A stretch of 64,000 bases of DNA from Aedes albopictus (GCF_035046485.1 NC_085138.1:362021238-362085237), one strand, 5' to 3'. Counted from the stretch's first letter, positions 22,430 through 35,093 are shown. Notes: generated from the sequence alone by a model not told the origin. Numbers and translations are program-made.

Positions 22430-22870
22430 GGGCTTGTTCAAATATTACGTAACGCAAAGAGGGGAGGGAGGGGGTCTAGCGCTGTGTTACGCTTCATACA
22501 AAATTTCAAAAAAATTCATACGAAAGTTCCCAAGTAACCACGATGCTGGAAGCCTTATTGCATGCTGATATACGGTGTATTTAGAGCAAACATTACTTTA
22601 CATGCAAACTTAAAGTTGATTTAAAGTGGAAATGGGCAATTATGCGACTGCTCCAAGATTATACCAGTTTAATCTTAATTTGATTCTATAATTGCCCACT
22701 TCCACTTTAAATCAACCTTAAGTTTGCATGTAAAGTAATGATTGCACTAAATACACCGTATATCTGCATGCAATAAGGCTTCAGCACCGTGGTTACTTGG
22801 GTTGTTACGTGGGGAAGGGAGGGGGTTTAAAACTGCCAAATTTTGCGTTACGTAATATTTGAATGAACCC
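22430..22870. mobile_element. Fold-back MITE with TTA duplication, interrupted by another MITE
   Basis: Ends GGGCTTGTTCAAATATTACG and the complement of GTAATATTTGAATGAACCC pair over about 30 bp. TTA flanks both sides (22427-22429, 22871-22873). The centre is interrupted by the element 22529-22801. Confidence 0.7.
22529..22801. mobile_element. CCCAAGTAACCA fold-back MITE, copy 1
   Basis: A 273-bp inverted repeat starting CCCAAGTAACCACGATGCTG and ending with the complement. The arms extend over 100 bp each. A second copy is at 38993-39259. Confidence 0.8.
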
Positions 22871-23396
22871 TTAACACGTATTTATTATAGAAATTTCTTA
22901 ACGTTACACCATTGCGTAACACAGGCGTTTTGGACTCTCCTCCCCATAATCTCATCCCTTAAAAAATCGAAGTGCATAAACAAACCGAATCTTTACCACC
23001 AACCATGTGGCGCACACTATCCACAACGACGACCGAAAAAATTGCGCGCGCGCCAATTTCATTCTTCAAAGGAGGGTCGAATCAACCGAATCAACGGGAC
23101 TTGGTCTCTGCCCGGCGTGCGTGATTTGATCGTCGTCCGTCGGCATCGTGGTCGTTTCATTCATAATCCACATCGCACCCTTCGGGCCGGCTGTCGGGTA
23201 GGTAGAGAAAACACCGCAGCGAAAGAGAAGAGAAAGTAGAGAGCAAAAGAGGATTCTGGATACCTATGCCGCCGCGTCGCGCGTATCCGTACACGTTTTG
23301 AGAGTGTGTGCGTGAAGGCGCCCTTTCTCGGTGCATTTTCGGTACATTCAAAACAAAAGCGTCGTCCGTGCCCGTCTCGACCGCTTTCGTTGGTAG

Positions 23397-23957
<561 letters not shown>

Positions 23958-24042
23958 GAAGTTGGAGGAGGAAGTGACCTCGGGGGAGAAATGTGAAGTT
24001 GTGTTTTTTTTACCATTGATAACTGTACAGGAGAAACGATAA

Positions 24043-24048
24043 AATAAA
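24043..24048 (+). terminator. Polyadenylation signal AATAAA of histone H3 gene
   Basis: AATAAA lies 86 bp after the stop codon and nine bases before the stem-loop, so polyadenylated and stem-loop-ended mRNA are both possible. Confidence 0.55.
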
Positions 24049-24056
24049 GCCAAAAC

Positions 24057-24072
24057 GGTCCTTCTCAGGACC
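24057..24072 (+). terminator. Histone 3' stem-loop
   Basis: GGTCCT-TCTC-AGGACC forms a perfect six-pair stem with a four-base loop that fits the UYUN rule. The 5' flank CCAAAAC and 3' flank AGCCA match the SLBP site context. A purine-rich GAAAAGAAGAG about 20 bp downstream could be the histone downstream element that pairs with U7 snRNA. It lies 100 nt after the stop, somewhat further than usual. Confidence 0.8.
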
Positions 24073-24379
24073 AGCCATTGCAGATCTCGAAAAGAAGAGT
24101 GTTTTCTGGAAAATTTTGGTTTGGAAGAGAGAAGCGTCCTTTTTCGAGGGGTGAAAAGAAGACAAAAACGGTTAGGCGTCCCCCATTTTTACATGAAATT
24201 ACAAGTTAGAAAAATAAGTGTGTGTGCGTGATAATGTGAAGAGGAACATCGCTAATGCAGCGTCGGCGGCAAACGAGGCGTCGCACTGGTTAGGGTAGTG
24301 TTCTTAGCCGATGTATGAGATCTAGAAAGCACGGGTAAATAAGATATGATTAATGATTTAAAAAATAACCAAGTGCCTT

Positions 24380-25160
24380 TACTTCATTGTTATTGAGAAA
24401 AGCCCAACAAATATGTGGGAGCAACAAGCCGTGGGAGTCGGCTCCATTTGACTCGGTCCATCACCCTCATTCTTGTTTTCGATCGAATCCACTTTCGAAC
24501 GAAAATCGTTCGCATTCCCGTTTACGCCAGCAAAATCAAATGGCCTACTGATTCGATCGAACCAAAAACGTTCGAAAGTGGATACGTCCGTAAACAAGAA
24601 TGAGGGTGCATGGCTGTGCGTCTCCAGTTCCGCATTCTGCGAAGGGTCCGCAAATCGCCCTCCACTCGATCGATCCACCTAGCTCGCTGCGTACCACGTC
24701 TTCTTGTACCGGTCGGATGGCTCTCGAGAATCATTTTTTCCATTCGGATTGCTATCCGACATCCTGATGACGTGACCCGCCCACCGTAGGCTCCCGATTT
24801 TTGCGGTGTGGACGATGGTTGATTCTCTCAACAGCTGATGCAGCTCTTGGTTCACTCCACCGTAGATGGTACGCAACAGCTTTCGTTCGAAAACTCCCAA
24901 GGGCGCGTCAATCCTCTGCAGTCCATGTTTCTTGCCCATAGAGGACTACCGGCCTGATAAGCGTTTTTGAATTTCTCTGCTGGTGTCGGCGGTCACCAGT
25001 GAACCCAAGTAGGTACACAAATTCTTCAACTGCCTTCATCACATGTTGAACAGTAGCACAGACAAACGGACGTAACACTCTGATAATTTCCATTGTACAC
25101 CGATTTAACGGTCTACCGCCACCTAGTTGATGGTAGGCCAAAATCAGTCCTTTTAGCATT
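24380..25160 (-). mobile_element. RTE-like retrotransposon, 3' fragment
   Basis: The minus strand encodes the C-terminal RTE-type segment: FERKLLRTIYGGV, ELHQLLRESTIVHTAKIG, LRWAGHVIRMSDSNP, and after small shifts RRRGTQRARWIDRVE with LRTLRRMRNWR. Several frameshifts make it non-functional. A 147-bp MITE interrupts it. Matching fragments lie at 44395 and 63255. Confidence 0.75.
24462..24608. mobile_element. 147-bp fold-back MITE with CAT target duplication
   Basis: Termini CACCCTCATTCTTGTTT pair perfectly with the right end. CAT flanks both sides (24459-24461, 24609-24611). The related RTE copy at 63300 shows the empty site as TCCATGG. Another copy, in the opposite orientation, is at 31519. 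Confidence 0.85.
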
Positions 25161-25282
25161 GGGCGAACATGTTTCCGTGACTATGATTTGAATCGAAAAT
25201 TTAATGTTCGAAGTGTTACCACAGAGAACAGACGTTTAAGCTCGAAGTAAAATACGTCGTAATCGTGCGTAAAGGGTTTAAG

Positions 25283-25541
25283 CACAGAGAAACAGACGTA
25301 ACTCTTAGAACATATTTCATTGAAAAACATCGTCACCAAAACATAACAGCCCAATGCTAAACGTACTGTGCTTGGCCGGGCCATCACTAGGTGGCGGTAG
25401 TGACCAAACGTCTAACAGGAGCAAAAACGACGCCAGCGCAGCGAGTGGTCAATCGACCTACTACCGAAAATTTGAGAATCAACCGTTAAAAAGGTGATCG
25501 ATGGGAAGCGAGTGGAGTGTGACGTCTGTTTCTCTGTGTTG
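25283..25541. mobile_element. CACAGAGAAACAGACGT MITE, copy 1
   Basis: A 259-bp element starting CACAGAGAAACAGACGTAAC and ending in GACGTCTGTTTCTCTGTG. It is present a second time, inverted, at 25838-26810. The same terminal motif recurs near 25047, 25213 and 26917, so other fragments of the family surround it. Confidence 0.7.
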
Positions 25542-25616
25542 TCATGTTGTCATTTTTGTTTGGCATTTGAGAGCTAGTGTCGCTTTGTGGGCTAGTGTGT
25601 TTTAACGATGAACACT

Positions 25617-25763
25617 CAGGCTTATTCTGCGCGGCGTGTGAGGTGAGACGGACGGTTTCGTCTCACGTGACGTGAGACGACTAATGTAAATCAAATGGGG
25701 CGAGTCGACTTTTGTCACCTCATTCGACTCGTCTCACCTCACACGCCGCGCAGAATAAGCCTG
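25617..25763. mobile_element. 147-bp fold-back MITE with ACT duplication
   Basis: CAGGCTTATTCTGCGCGGCG and its complement form arms of about 45 bp. ACT flanks both ends (25614-25616, 25764-25766). It lies between the two copies of the preceding family. Confidence 0.8.
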
Positions 25764-25837
25764 ACTGCCATCGTGTGGTAGATTGAGTTTATTTATCGGG
25801 CAGTCTTCGTTGATGGTGTTGAGGTACACTTAAATCA

Positions 25838-26810
25838 CAGAGAAAGAGACGTCACACTCCACTCGCTTCCCATCGATCACCTTTTTAACGGTTGATTCTC
25901 AAATTTTCGGTACTAGTAGGTCGATTGACCACTAGTGTGGGTCATCGGAACCGTTTTCTCAGATCAAATCTTTTTTGGTTCCGTTTCGGGTCCTGAGTAT
26001 CCGTGCAAAATTTGAGCACGATCGGTTGCGTCTACACTTTGCGCATTGCAATTGAAATTTGTATGGGAAAACATACTTTTTTGCATTTTAGCCATAAGTT
26101 GAAAAAGTTGGTCTGAAACTTTTTAACCGATACTATAAAATGATAGCCTAGGATGTTCTGAAAAACTTTGTTGAAGACCGCAAAGCGATCCGATGCTTGT
26201 GAAAATAGTTATAACCAACGAATTGCATGCATGTGTTTACGTTTTTACATGTAAAGGAATAACAATAGCAACAAAATCATACTGTTTCGCCAAGCAATGT
26301 CAACGCTATAACTTTTTTCATAAGCATCAGATCACTTCGTGATCTTCGACAAAGTTTTTCAGGACACTCTAGGCTATGTTTTAACTTTGTCGGTTACATG
26401 ATTTCAGAAAAATCGAGCTTGTTATGAGAGAAATGCAAAAAAGTGTGTTTTCCCATGTAAAACCCCATACAAATTTCAAACGCGATGCGCAAAACGTAGA
26501 CATAACCGATCGTGCTCAAATTTTGCACACTCATTTGGGTCCTGCAATGGGATCATAAAAGCTTTGATCTGATGGGATACCATTGAATTTTTCATTTTTC
26601 CATATAAACGATGACCCACTCTATTGACCACTCGCTGCGCTGGCGTCGTTTTTGCTCCTGTTTGACGTTTGGTCACTTTACTACCGCCACCTAGTGATGG
26701 CCCGGCCAAGCACAGTACGTTTAGCATTGGGCTGTTATGTTTGGGGTTATGTTTTGGTGACGATGTTTTTCAATGAAATATGTTCTAAGAGTTACGTCTG
26801 TTTCTCTGTG
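25838..26810. mobile_element. CACAGAGAAACAGACGT MITE, copy 2, interrupted
   Basis: An inverted copy of 25283-25541. Its continuity is broken at 25934-26622 by another fold-back element; the outer pieces total about 280 bp, close to copy 1. Confidence 0.7.
25934..26622. mobile_element. 689-bp fold-back element with 10-bp target duplication
   Basis: Ends AGTGTGGGTCATCG and CGATGACCCACTCT. The 10-bp ATTGACCACT is repeated exactly at 25924-25933 and 26623-26632, and copy 1 of the host MITE provides the empty site. A 9-11 bp duplication suggests a Mutator-like (MULE) origin. Confidence 0.75.
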
Positions 26811-26997
26811 ATGACAATGTAAGTGATGGGACGCTAGCACTACACAACGGGAGCATAACGACATAGGTACTCTGATATGACCATTACAAAGTTTTACTCA
26901 ATACAGAAAGCGAAGATAGACGTCTGTTCTCTGTGGTGTTACTTCTGTTTGTCTGTGACTCTAAATAATAGAGCTAAAAACTGTAGAGGACGAATGT

Positions 26998-27092
26998 CGC
27001 TGATGTTCCCTCTGTTCTCGTTCGCAAACATGCCGGGTATCTATCTATCAAACTGCATACTTTTTCGCATTGACACATGCAAGATATGTTGC
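26998..27092. mobile_element. Left half of a split ACTATAGAGG-type MITE
   Basis: Matches the intact element at 28557-28729 (read in reverse) up to ATATGTTGC at 27092. The remaining half is at 38450-38511, overlapping by exactly 24 bp. Confidence 0.65.
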
Positions 27093-27297
27093 GGAAGATG
27101 TCGTGGGTTTTGTGGTATCATGTGATCCGCAGACTTTTGTGTTGGATGTTGGGTCAATTGTGAAATGACTAGTGGTAATTTTGGAGATTTCGATAGTGCA
27201 GTGATTTCGAGTTAGTGCAAAGATGCCGTGCGCGAGTTTTGGTTTGGCCGAATCGGATGCGTCTTCTCATAGTGACGTATCTACATGCAGGAGTTAA

Positions 27298-27412
27298 GCC
27301 TGGAACACATAGCGTCCGTTCCGTCGAGGTTTGCGTTTTTTTGACAGTTTTCCCATGGGAAATCTGTCAAACTACTGTCACGCACACGCAAACGTATGCA
27401 TTGTGTGGGGCA
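27298..27412. mobile_element. Small imperfect fold-back element
   Basis: GGAACACATAGCGTCCGTT and AACGTATGCATTGTGTGGGG with inner TTTGACAG/CTGTCAAA pair as an imperfect hairpin of about 115 bp. Confidence 0.4.
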
Positions 27413-27696
27413 CTTTATAGATGGATCCGGTCATCAACAATGGGCCACGGGACGTCGAAAGTTTCATTCCTCAAGTGGATCCACGGATGAATTAACAAAA
27501 TTCGGTGAGAACGTTTCATGCTTCATTTCTCATTTTAACATCCATTTATACAACAAAATACCTTATTTCACATATTTAAATCTCGGAGCGTTTGGTACGG
27601 TATGTCCACGCATCCTTCCTCCCCTGTAGATTCGAGAAGTGATTCGATTTAGAATGAAAGTTCATTGATATCGAATCTATTCAAAGAATCATCTTT

Positions 27697-27861
27697 GGGG
27701 CTGTCCATTAATTACGTAAGGGATTTTTTACGATTTTTCGACACCCCCACCCCCCTTTGTAAGATTTTTTGTATGAGAACTGAAATATTTTTGTATGGAG
27801 CGTAAGATTTCTTGAACCCCCCTTCCCCCTATAAACCCTTACGTAATTAATGGACAGCCCC
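27697..27861. mobile_element. 165-bp fold-back MITE GGGGCTGTCCATTAATTACG, copy 1
   Basis: Arms GGGGCTGTCCATTAATTACG and its complement pair perfectly. TTT flanks both sides. A relative near 36700-36950 is interrupted by another element. Confidence 0.75.
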
Positions 27862-28116
27862 TTTGCGGTAAACGCTGCGCAGTAGGCCTGGCCGCTTTGA
27901 TGCTTGTGTCATATCTTCGATATGCTGCAATCATCAATATTGACAAGAAAAATAATCGGGCGTAATCAGGGGGTTAGACACTCTAATCAAAATTAGAAAG
28001 ATTAACGGGGGCTCTGCAAAACAAAAATCATCCTGCTTTTCGTTGAGTGTACAGAACTGTCATTTTGCTGATAAACAAAAATCATAAAAAAAAAACAAAA
28101 CAAAAGTTTTATTCAA

Positions 28117-28520
28117 TCAAGGCCGGTGTGTTTTGCGGGTTCTTCGGACAGAGCCAATCATCGTTTTATCCGGAACCGTAGAATTTCTTGAGGCTTCCTT
28201 TTCATCACCGGGTCTACGAAATGACTTCGCTTTCAATGCCGACCCATCTTGCAACTGGTACGTGGCGAAATATCCCTGTTTACTGAAGTAAATTCGTACG
28301 ACGATACCCGAACGACAGTGTTGGAGTTGAGCTCCTTCCACAGGACAAGCTCGCTGCAATGACGCCCAAAATCGATGGGGACCACAACGCAGGGCATCGG
28401 ACCGTCCATCATACAGTGGTCTATCGTCTCGTCAATTGGAGTTAAGGTGACGAACGACATCCGGAGGACGATCAAATGGATGGACAATGGACATGGAACC
28501 GGATGCAGTCATGCCAGAAA
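28117..28520 (-). pseudogene. Unrecognised minus-strand coding remnant with polyA signal
   Basis: From ATG near 28512 one frame runs about 130 codons with a single in-frame TGA (after RHLNSN) to a stop at 28117-28119. AATAAA follows on the same strand about 5 bp later. The ungapped part includes the reading IVVRIYFSKQGYFATYQLQD. The protein family is unknown to me. The internal stop and location inside a repeat block favour a gene remnant. Confidence 0.3.
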
Positions 28521-28556
28521 GTTACCAGAATCATCTGCATGGAGAATAGAGGTAAT

Positions 28557-28729
28557 AAACTATAGAGGGAGAATGTCGCTGGCGTCGCCGCCGCAACATC
28601 TCTTGCTGGCGAAGATAGGGAGGGATATAAGTGTCAAAGCGCAAAAGTATGCAGTTTGACAGATAGATACCCGGGATGTTTGCGAACGAGAACAAAGGGA
28701 ACAGCAGCGACATTCGTCCTCTATAGTTT
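28557..28729. mobile_element. ACTATAGAGG-type fold-back MITE, intact copy
   Basis: AAACTATAGAGG at both ends in opposite orientation, 173 bp. It serves as the reference for the split copy 26998-27092 plus 38450-38511. Confidence 0.75.
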
Positions 28730-28922
28730 AATAACTCTATTGCATGGAGAAGTGAGCGGTATTGAGATGTTGTGAAGTTAAAAGCTGTTTCAGCAAATGG
28801 ATCACGATGAATTATTATTAGGTTTTTTATAATTAGGTTATGCTGAATGTTTACAGTTAATCAAATAAAATTCAATAGACATTAAAAGCTTTCTCTATTT
28901 TTTCGAAATCTATGCTAGTAAG

Positions 28923-30909
28923 CAGAGATGGCATGCTCCTCAGTGCGAAACGTGAAAAGAGAAAACATACACTCTACACACGACTTTCAACGAGAGCGAG
29001 GGTGAACTACGCAACTTTTTTCACACACAAACCAGCCGCTCACTCTCTGGCATCCATCAGCGGCACACTCAAAATGAGTGCTCATACAAATGATAGAACA
29101 AGCATGTTTTTCAGTTTCTGCGTGCACATTTTGTGCGCACAGAAAATGTGCACACAAAAATTCGTTGAGTGCGCACTCAGTCGTGCTTCCAGTGCAATAC
29201 TGTGTGTACCACAGGGAGTATGAAAGTACTATAGGGCGCTGTATAAAATGTTCTCCTTCTCTTTCACGCTCACAGAAGTTATGTAAACAACAAGGCCAAG
29301 AAACGTCAAAACCACATACAAAATCATAACAGTGCAGTGCCCTATTACGCCGTCTAGTAGCAAATGCATCTGCTTGTCTAAGATATCACATAAATCACAG
29401 ACAAATAGATATGTGACACTAACGAAATTTCAATCTCATATATCTCATGATCCTGATTACTTAGAGAGTTGGTGTCTTCGGCAAAGTTGTTTGGCTGGTC
29501 AAGGACTAACCGATAATAAAACTTAAGATTCAAAATTCCACCGCTAGGCGGTGCTAGTGAGTTAACAAATTTTGTTTTTCATAAATATCAGGAAAATTTG
29601 CAAAAAACTGCAACTAGCGCCGCCTAGCTGCAGAAACTTGAACCAAACGGTAATTATTCTGGAAGCCCATGATCTACTAAACAATATTGCCGAAGACACC
29701 ATCTTTCTACAAAATCAGGATGCTGAGATATGCGAAATTTAAAATTTGTTTGCTCTCTAGCGCCGCCTAGCGGTAGAATTTTGAATCTCAAGCCTTATTA
29801 TCGGTTGATCCTTGACCAGCCAAACAACTTTGCCGAAGACACCAACTCTCTAAGTAATCAGGATCATGAGATATATGAGATTGAAATTTCGTTAGTGTCA
29901 CATATCTATTTGTCTGTGATTTATGTGATAATATCATAGACAAGCAGATGCAACACTGACAAAATTTCCATCCAATATATCTCAGGATCCTGATTACTTA
30001 GAGAGTTGGTTTCTTCGTCAAAGTAGTTCAGCTGGTCATGGGCTTTCACAATATGGGCCGTATGATTCGTGATTTCACCGCTAGGCGGCCCAAGAGAGCG
30101 TACAAATTTTACATTTCACATATCTCAGTACTCTGATTCTTTAGAGTGATGGTGTCTTCGGCAAAATTGTTTGGTATATCAAGGGCTTTCAGAATAATTA
30201 CCGTTTGGTTCAAGTTTCTGCAGCTAGGCGGCGCTAGTTGCAATTTTTTGCAAATTTTCCTGATATATATGAAAAACAAAATTTGCTAACTCACTAGCAC
30301 CGCCTAGCGGTGGAATTTTGAATCATAAGTTTTATTATCGGTTAGTCCTTGATCAGCCAAACAACTTTGCCGAAGACACCAACTCTCTAAGTAATCAGGA
30401 TCATGAGATATATGAGATTGGAATTTCGTTGCAATTTTTTGCAAATTTTCCTGATATATTTGAAAAACAAAATTTGTTAGCTCACTAGCAGAGCCTTTTG
30501 GTGGAATTTGGAACCAAAATATCCATCAACTGTAAGTACTTGACCAGCTTAAGACGTATGCTTGTCTCTGATATCACAGGATTTGATACTCCTGGTTTTG
30601 GGCTCACTGTCATGCTTTCGGTTCACCAAATGCTCAAACAACACTGACCGCTTTGAACACACTGCGTGTGCACTGAGTTCTGTTTTTTCTGCGTGTGCGC
30701 AGAAATTGCGCACTGGGATTATGATCTGCGGGCTCTCATTGCTCTCACGCAGCACTCTAATCACCCGCACAAAAACTCTGCGTGAGAGAAATTATGTACA
30801 TTTTATTGTGCGTTTTTTCTCTTTCTCTTTTGTAAGAAAAATGAAAGTGAGAAGTTCAGTGAAAGATGAGCGTAAATGGGCACAGTTTCTGCGTGACATG
30901 CCATCCCTG
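28923..30909. mobile_element. hAT-type non-autonomous element, 1.99 kb
   Basis: Ends CAGAGATGGCATG and, inverted, CAGGGATGGCATG, with an exact 8-bp duplication CTAGTAAG (28915-28922 and 30910-30917). CAG-R-G termini and an 8-bp duplication are hAT features. There is no transposase. The interior is a palindromic module array centred on 29364-29951. Confidence 0.85.
29364..29951. repeat. Palindromic module inside hAT element
   Basis: GCATCTGCTTGTCTAAGATA at the left pairs with the sequence ending near 29951, over arms of more than 200 bp. Related modules carrying CGCTAGGCGG and CCGCCTAGCG continue in alternating orientation to about 30510, at least four in all. Confidence 0.75.
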
Positions 30910-31339
30910 CTAGTAAGGCTAATGTGATGTATGTTATAAGCTTAACCATGCTAGGGTTTATCTCTTAGTATGGTTCAAGATCAATCGTTTACCCAATTGG
31001 ACATGATGAACCTTCTGGCAAGAACCTCTTGAAAACAAAGTTTTAGGGGAAAAAATAGGGTGACTTCGGGATGTCAACAGGTTTGTTCTCTTCGTCATGG
31101 AGGTTTTTGTCAGCTAAATTGCCTGAAAGTTAGACATAAAATAGTTTGGTTTTGAAGGATTTGAGGCCAACCGTGAGTTAACCCTTTATAGGGCCGAGAA
31201 AACTAAATGAGGTGTCAACGCATTTATGGAAATTATACACATAATTACATGTACAAAACCATTTTTGCTATAAAAAAAGCCATAACGGAAAGAACAAAAC
31301 TACCGAAAATACGTAAGCTTCCCTGTGACTTCAAAAGAA

Positions 31340-34300
31340 CACATGTTATAAATGCGTCACCTCACTATGTGTGAGGACATGGTAAATCTTCTCACAAGTT
31401 TTAGGAGAAAAGATATAAACTTCGAAAGACATGGAATGCGTCACCTCGCGATGTTTGAGGACATGGCGAACCTTCTCATGAGAACCTCTGCTAAACTATT
31501 TCAAAGTTTTAGGAGAAACACCTCATTCTTGTTTACGGACGTATCGACTTTCGAACGTTTTTGGTTCGATCGAATCAGTAGGCCATTTGATTTTGCTGGC
31601 GTAAACGGGAATGCGAACGATTTTCATTCGAAAGTGGATTCGATCGAAAACAAGAATGAGGGTGATAAACTTTGAAAGAAGACATAGATTGCGTCACTTC
31701 GCAATGTTTGAAGACATGGTGAACCTTCTCACAAGAATTTCTATGACTTTAAAAGAAGACACGGAATGCGTCACCTCGCGATGTTTGAGGACATGGTGAA
31801 CCATTGGTAAACTATTTAGGGGAATGAATAGGTATAAGCTTCGAAAGAAGACATGGAATGCGTCACCTCGCAATATTTGAGGACATGGTGAACCTTCTCA
31901 TAACAGCCTTTGGTAAACTATTTAGGGGAAAGAAACTTCAAAAGAGGACATGGAATGCGTCACCTCGCGATGTTTGAGGACATGGGGGCCTTCTCACAAG
32001 AATTTCTATGACGAAAAGAAGACATGGAATGCGTCACCTCGCAATATTTGAGGACATGGTGAATCTTCTCATAAGAGCCTTTGGTAAGCTATTTGGGGGA
32101 AAGATATTAACTTCAAAAGAGGACATGGGATGCGTCACCTCGCGATGTTTGAGGACATGGTGGCCTTCTCACAAGAATTTCTATGACTTGAAAAGAAGAC
32201 ATGGAATGCGTCACCTCGCAATATTTGAGGACATGGTGAACCTTCTCATAAGAGCCTTTGGTAAACTATTTGGGAGAATGAATAGGTATAAGCTTCGAAA
32301 GAAGACATGGAATGCGTCACCCCGCAATATTTGAGGACATGGTGAACCTTCTCATAACAGCCTTTGGTAAACTATTTAGGGGAAAGAAACTTCAAAAGAG
32401 GACATGGAATGCGTCACCTCGCGATGTTTGAGGACATGGGGGCCTTCTCACAAGAATTTCTATGACGAAAAGAAGACATGGAATGCGTCACCTCGCAATA
32501 TTTGAGGACATGGTGAATCTTCTCATAAGAGCCTTTGGTAAGCTATTTGGGGGAAAGATATTAACTTCAAAAGAGGACATGGGATGCGTCACCTCGCGAT
32601 GTTTGAGGACATGGTGGCCTTCTCACAAGAATTTCTATGACTTGAAAAGAAGACATGGAATGCGTCACCTCGCAATATTTGAGGACATGGTGAACCTTCT
32701 CATAAGAGCCTTTGGTAAACTATTTGGGAGAATGAATAGGTATAAGCTTCGAAAGAAGACATGGAATGCGTCACCCCGCAATATTTGAGGACATGGTGAA
32801 CCTTCTCATAACAGCCTTTGGTAAACTATTTAGGGGAAATATATTAACTTCAAAAGAGGACATGGAATGCGTCACCTCGCAATATTTGAGGACATGGTGA
32901 ACCTTCTCATAACAGCCTTTGGTAAACTATTTAGGGGAAAGATATTAACTTCAAAAGAGGACATGGAATGCGTCACCTCGCGATGTTTGAGGACATGGTG
33001 GCCTTCTCACAAGAATTTCTATGACGAAAAGAAGACATGGAATGCGTCACCTCGCAATATTTGAGGACATGGTGAACATTTGGTAAACTATTTAGGGGAA
33101 AGAATATAAGCTTCGAAAGAAGACATGGAATGCGTCACCTCGCGATGTTTGAGGACTTGGTGAACCTTCTCATAAGAGCCTTTGGTAAACTATTTAGGGG
33201 AAAGATATTAACTTCAAAAGAGGACATGGGATGCGTCACCTCGCGATGTTTGAGGACATGGTGAACCTTTGATAAACTATTTAGGGGAAAGAATATAAGC
33301 TTCGAAAGAAGACATGGAATGCGTCACCTCGCGATGTTTGAGGACTTGGTGAACCTTCTCATAACAGCCTTTGGTAAACTATTTAGGGGAAAGATATTAA
33401 CTTCAAAAGAGGACATGGAATGCGTCACCTCGCGATGTTTGAGGACATGGTGGCCTTCTCACAAGAATTTCTATGACTTGAAAAGAAGACATGGAATGCG
33501 TCACCTCGCAATATTTGAGGACATGGTGAACCTTCTCATAAGAGCCTTTGGTAAACTATTTGGGAGAATGAATAGGTATAAGCTTCGAAAGAAGACATGG
33601 AATGCGTCACCTCGCAATATTTGAGGACATGGTGAATCTTCTCATAAGAGCCTTTGGTAAGCTATTTGGGGGAAAGATATTAACTTCAAAAGAGGACATG
33701 GAATGCGTCACCTCGCGATGTTTGAGGACATGGTGGCCTTCTCACAAGAATTTCTATGACGAAAAGAAGACATGGAATGCGTCACCTCGCAATATTTGAG
33801 GACATGGTGAACATTTGGTAAACTATTTAGGGGAAAGAATATAAGCTTCGAAAGAAGACATGGAATGCGTCACCTCGCGATGTTTGAGGACTTGGTGAAC
33901 CTTCTCATAAGAGCCTTTGGTAAACTATTTAGGGGAAAGATATTAACTTCAAAAGAGGACATGGAATGCGTCACCTCGCGATGTTTGAGGACTTGGTGAA
34001 CCTTCTCATAACAGCCTTTGGTAAACTATTTAGGGGAAAGATATTAACTTCAAAAGAGGACATGGAATGCGTCACCTCGCGATGTTTGAGGACATGGTGG
34101 CCTTCTCACAAGAATTTCTATGACTTGAAAAGAAGACATGGAATGCGTCACCTCGCAATATTTGAGGACATGGTGAACCTTCTCATAAGAGCCTTTGGTA
34201 AACTATTTGGGAGAATGAATAGGTATAAGCTTCGAAAGAAGACATGGAATGCGTCACCTCGCAATATTTGAGGACATGGTGAACATTTGGTAAACTATTT

Positions 34301-34770
34301 AGGGGAAAGAATATAAGCTTCGAAAGAAGACATGGAATGCGTCACCTCGCGATGTTTGAGGACTTGGTGAACCTTCTCATAAGAGCCTTTGGTAAACTAT
34401 TTAGGGGAATGAATAGGTATAAGCTTCGAAAGAAGACATGGAATGCGTCACCTCGCAATATTTGAGGACATGGTGAACCTTCTCATGAGAGCCTCTGCTA
34501 AACTATTTCAAAGTTTTAGGAGAATAAATATGAACTTTGAAAGAAAACATGGAATTTGAAGACATGATGAACCTTCTCCCTAGAACCTCTGATAAACCAT
34601 TTTGAAGATTTAGGAGAAATAATATGATTCTAAAAGAAGATATGAAAAGCGTCACCTCGCTATTTCGGAGGACATGGTGAACCTTCTCACAAAAATCTAT
34701 ACGTCAAAAAAAAAAAAATACATGTAATGCGTCACCTCGCAATTTTTGAGGACATTGTGAACCTTCTTAG
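31340..34770. repeat. Minisatellite array, 75-105 bp units with higher-order repeats
   Basis: About 33 units share GGAATGCGTCACCTCGC and TTGAGGACATGG. Unit spacing varies from about 75 to 105 bp. Segments near 32008-32334 recur unchanged 454 bp later, and 33319-33624 recur unchanged 647 bp later, so blocks of several units were duplicated recently. Edge units are more diverged (from 34520 on). Short open frames inside are repeat-derived. Confidence 0.9.
31519..31664. mobile_element. CACCCTCATTCTTGTTT MITE, copy 2, inside the minisatellite
   Basis: The same fold-back element as 24462-24608 in reverse orientation, 146 bp, with one C lost at the left terminus. It has landed in one of the first array units. 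Confidence 0.8.
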
Positions 34771-35093
34771 ACCTTCTATTTCTGACGAAATGCAACAATC
34801 ACGTGTGTTGTGATGTTTAGGATAAAAGATGATTATAAAAAATACAAGCATTGCTTAACCTCACACCTTGAAAGGACTTGGTGAATCTACTCAAATATGA
34901 CAATTTCTGATTACATGTATGAATCAATCATGAACTATTTCAAAAGTCGCAACTTGGGAAGGCATGGTGGAATTCTTTGGATTTTCGGATTTTTTATAAG
35001 GCCCAAGAAAACAATACAACCCCTCCCCCCACCTCCCCCCTAAAAATGTTTTTTTTTCTAATATGTAAACGAATATAAATTATGAATGCTAAA

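Noticed and set aside
31352..34271. Repeated MRHLAIFEDMVNLL frames as a protein family
   Set aside because: Frames are broken and restart in each unit; conservation is at DNA level across the array.
31340..34770. CRISPR-like array
   Set aside because: Variable spacing, no unique spacers and a eukaryotic context; it is a minisatellite.
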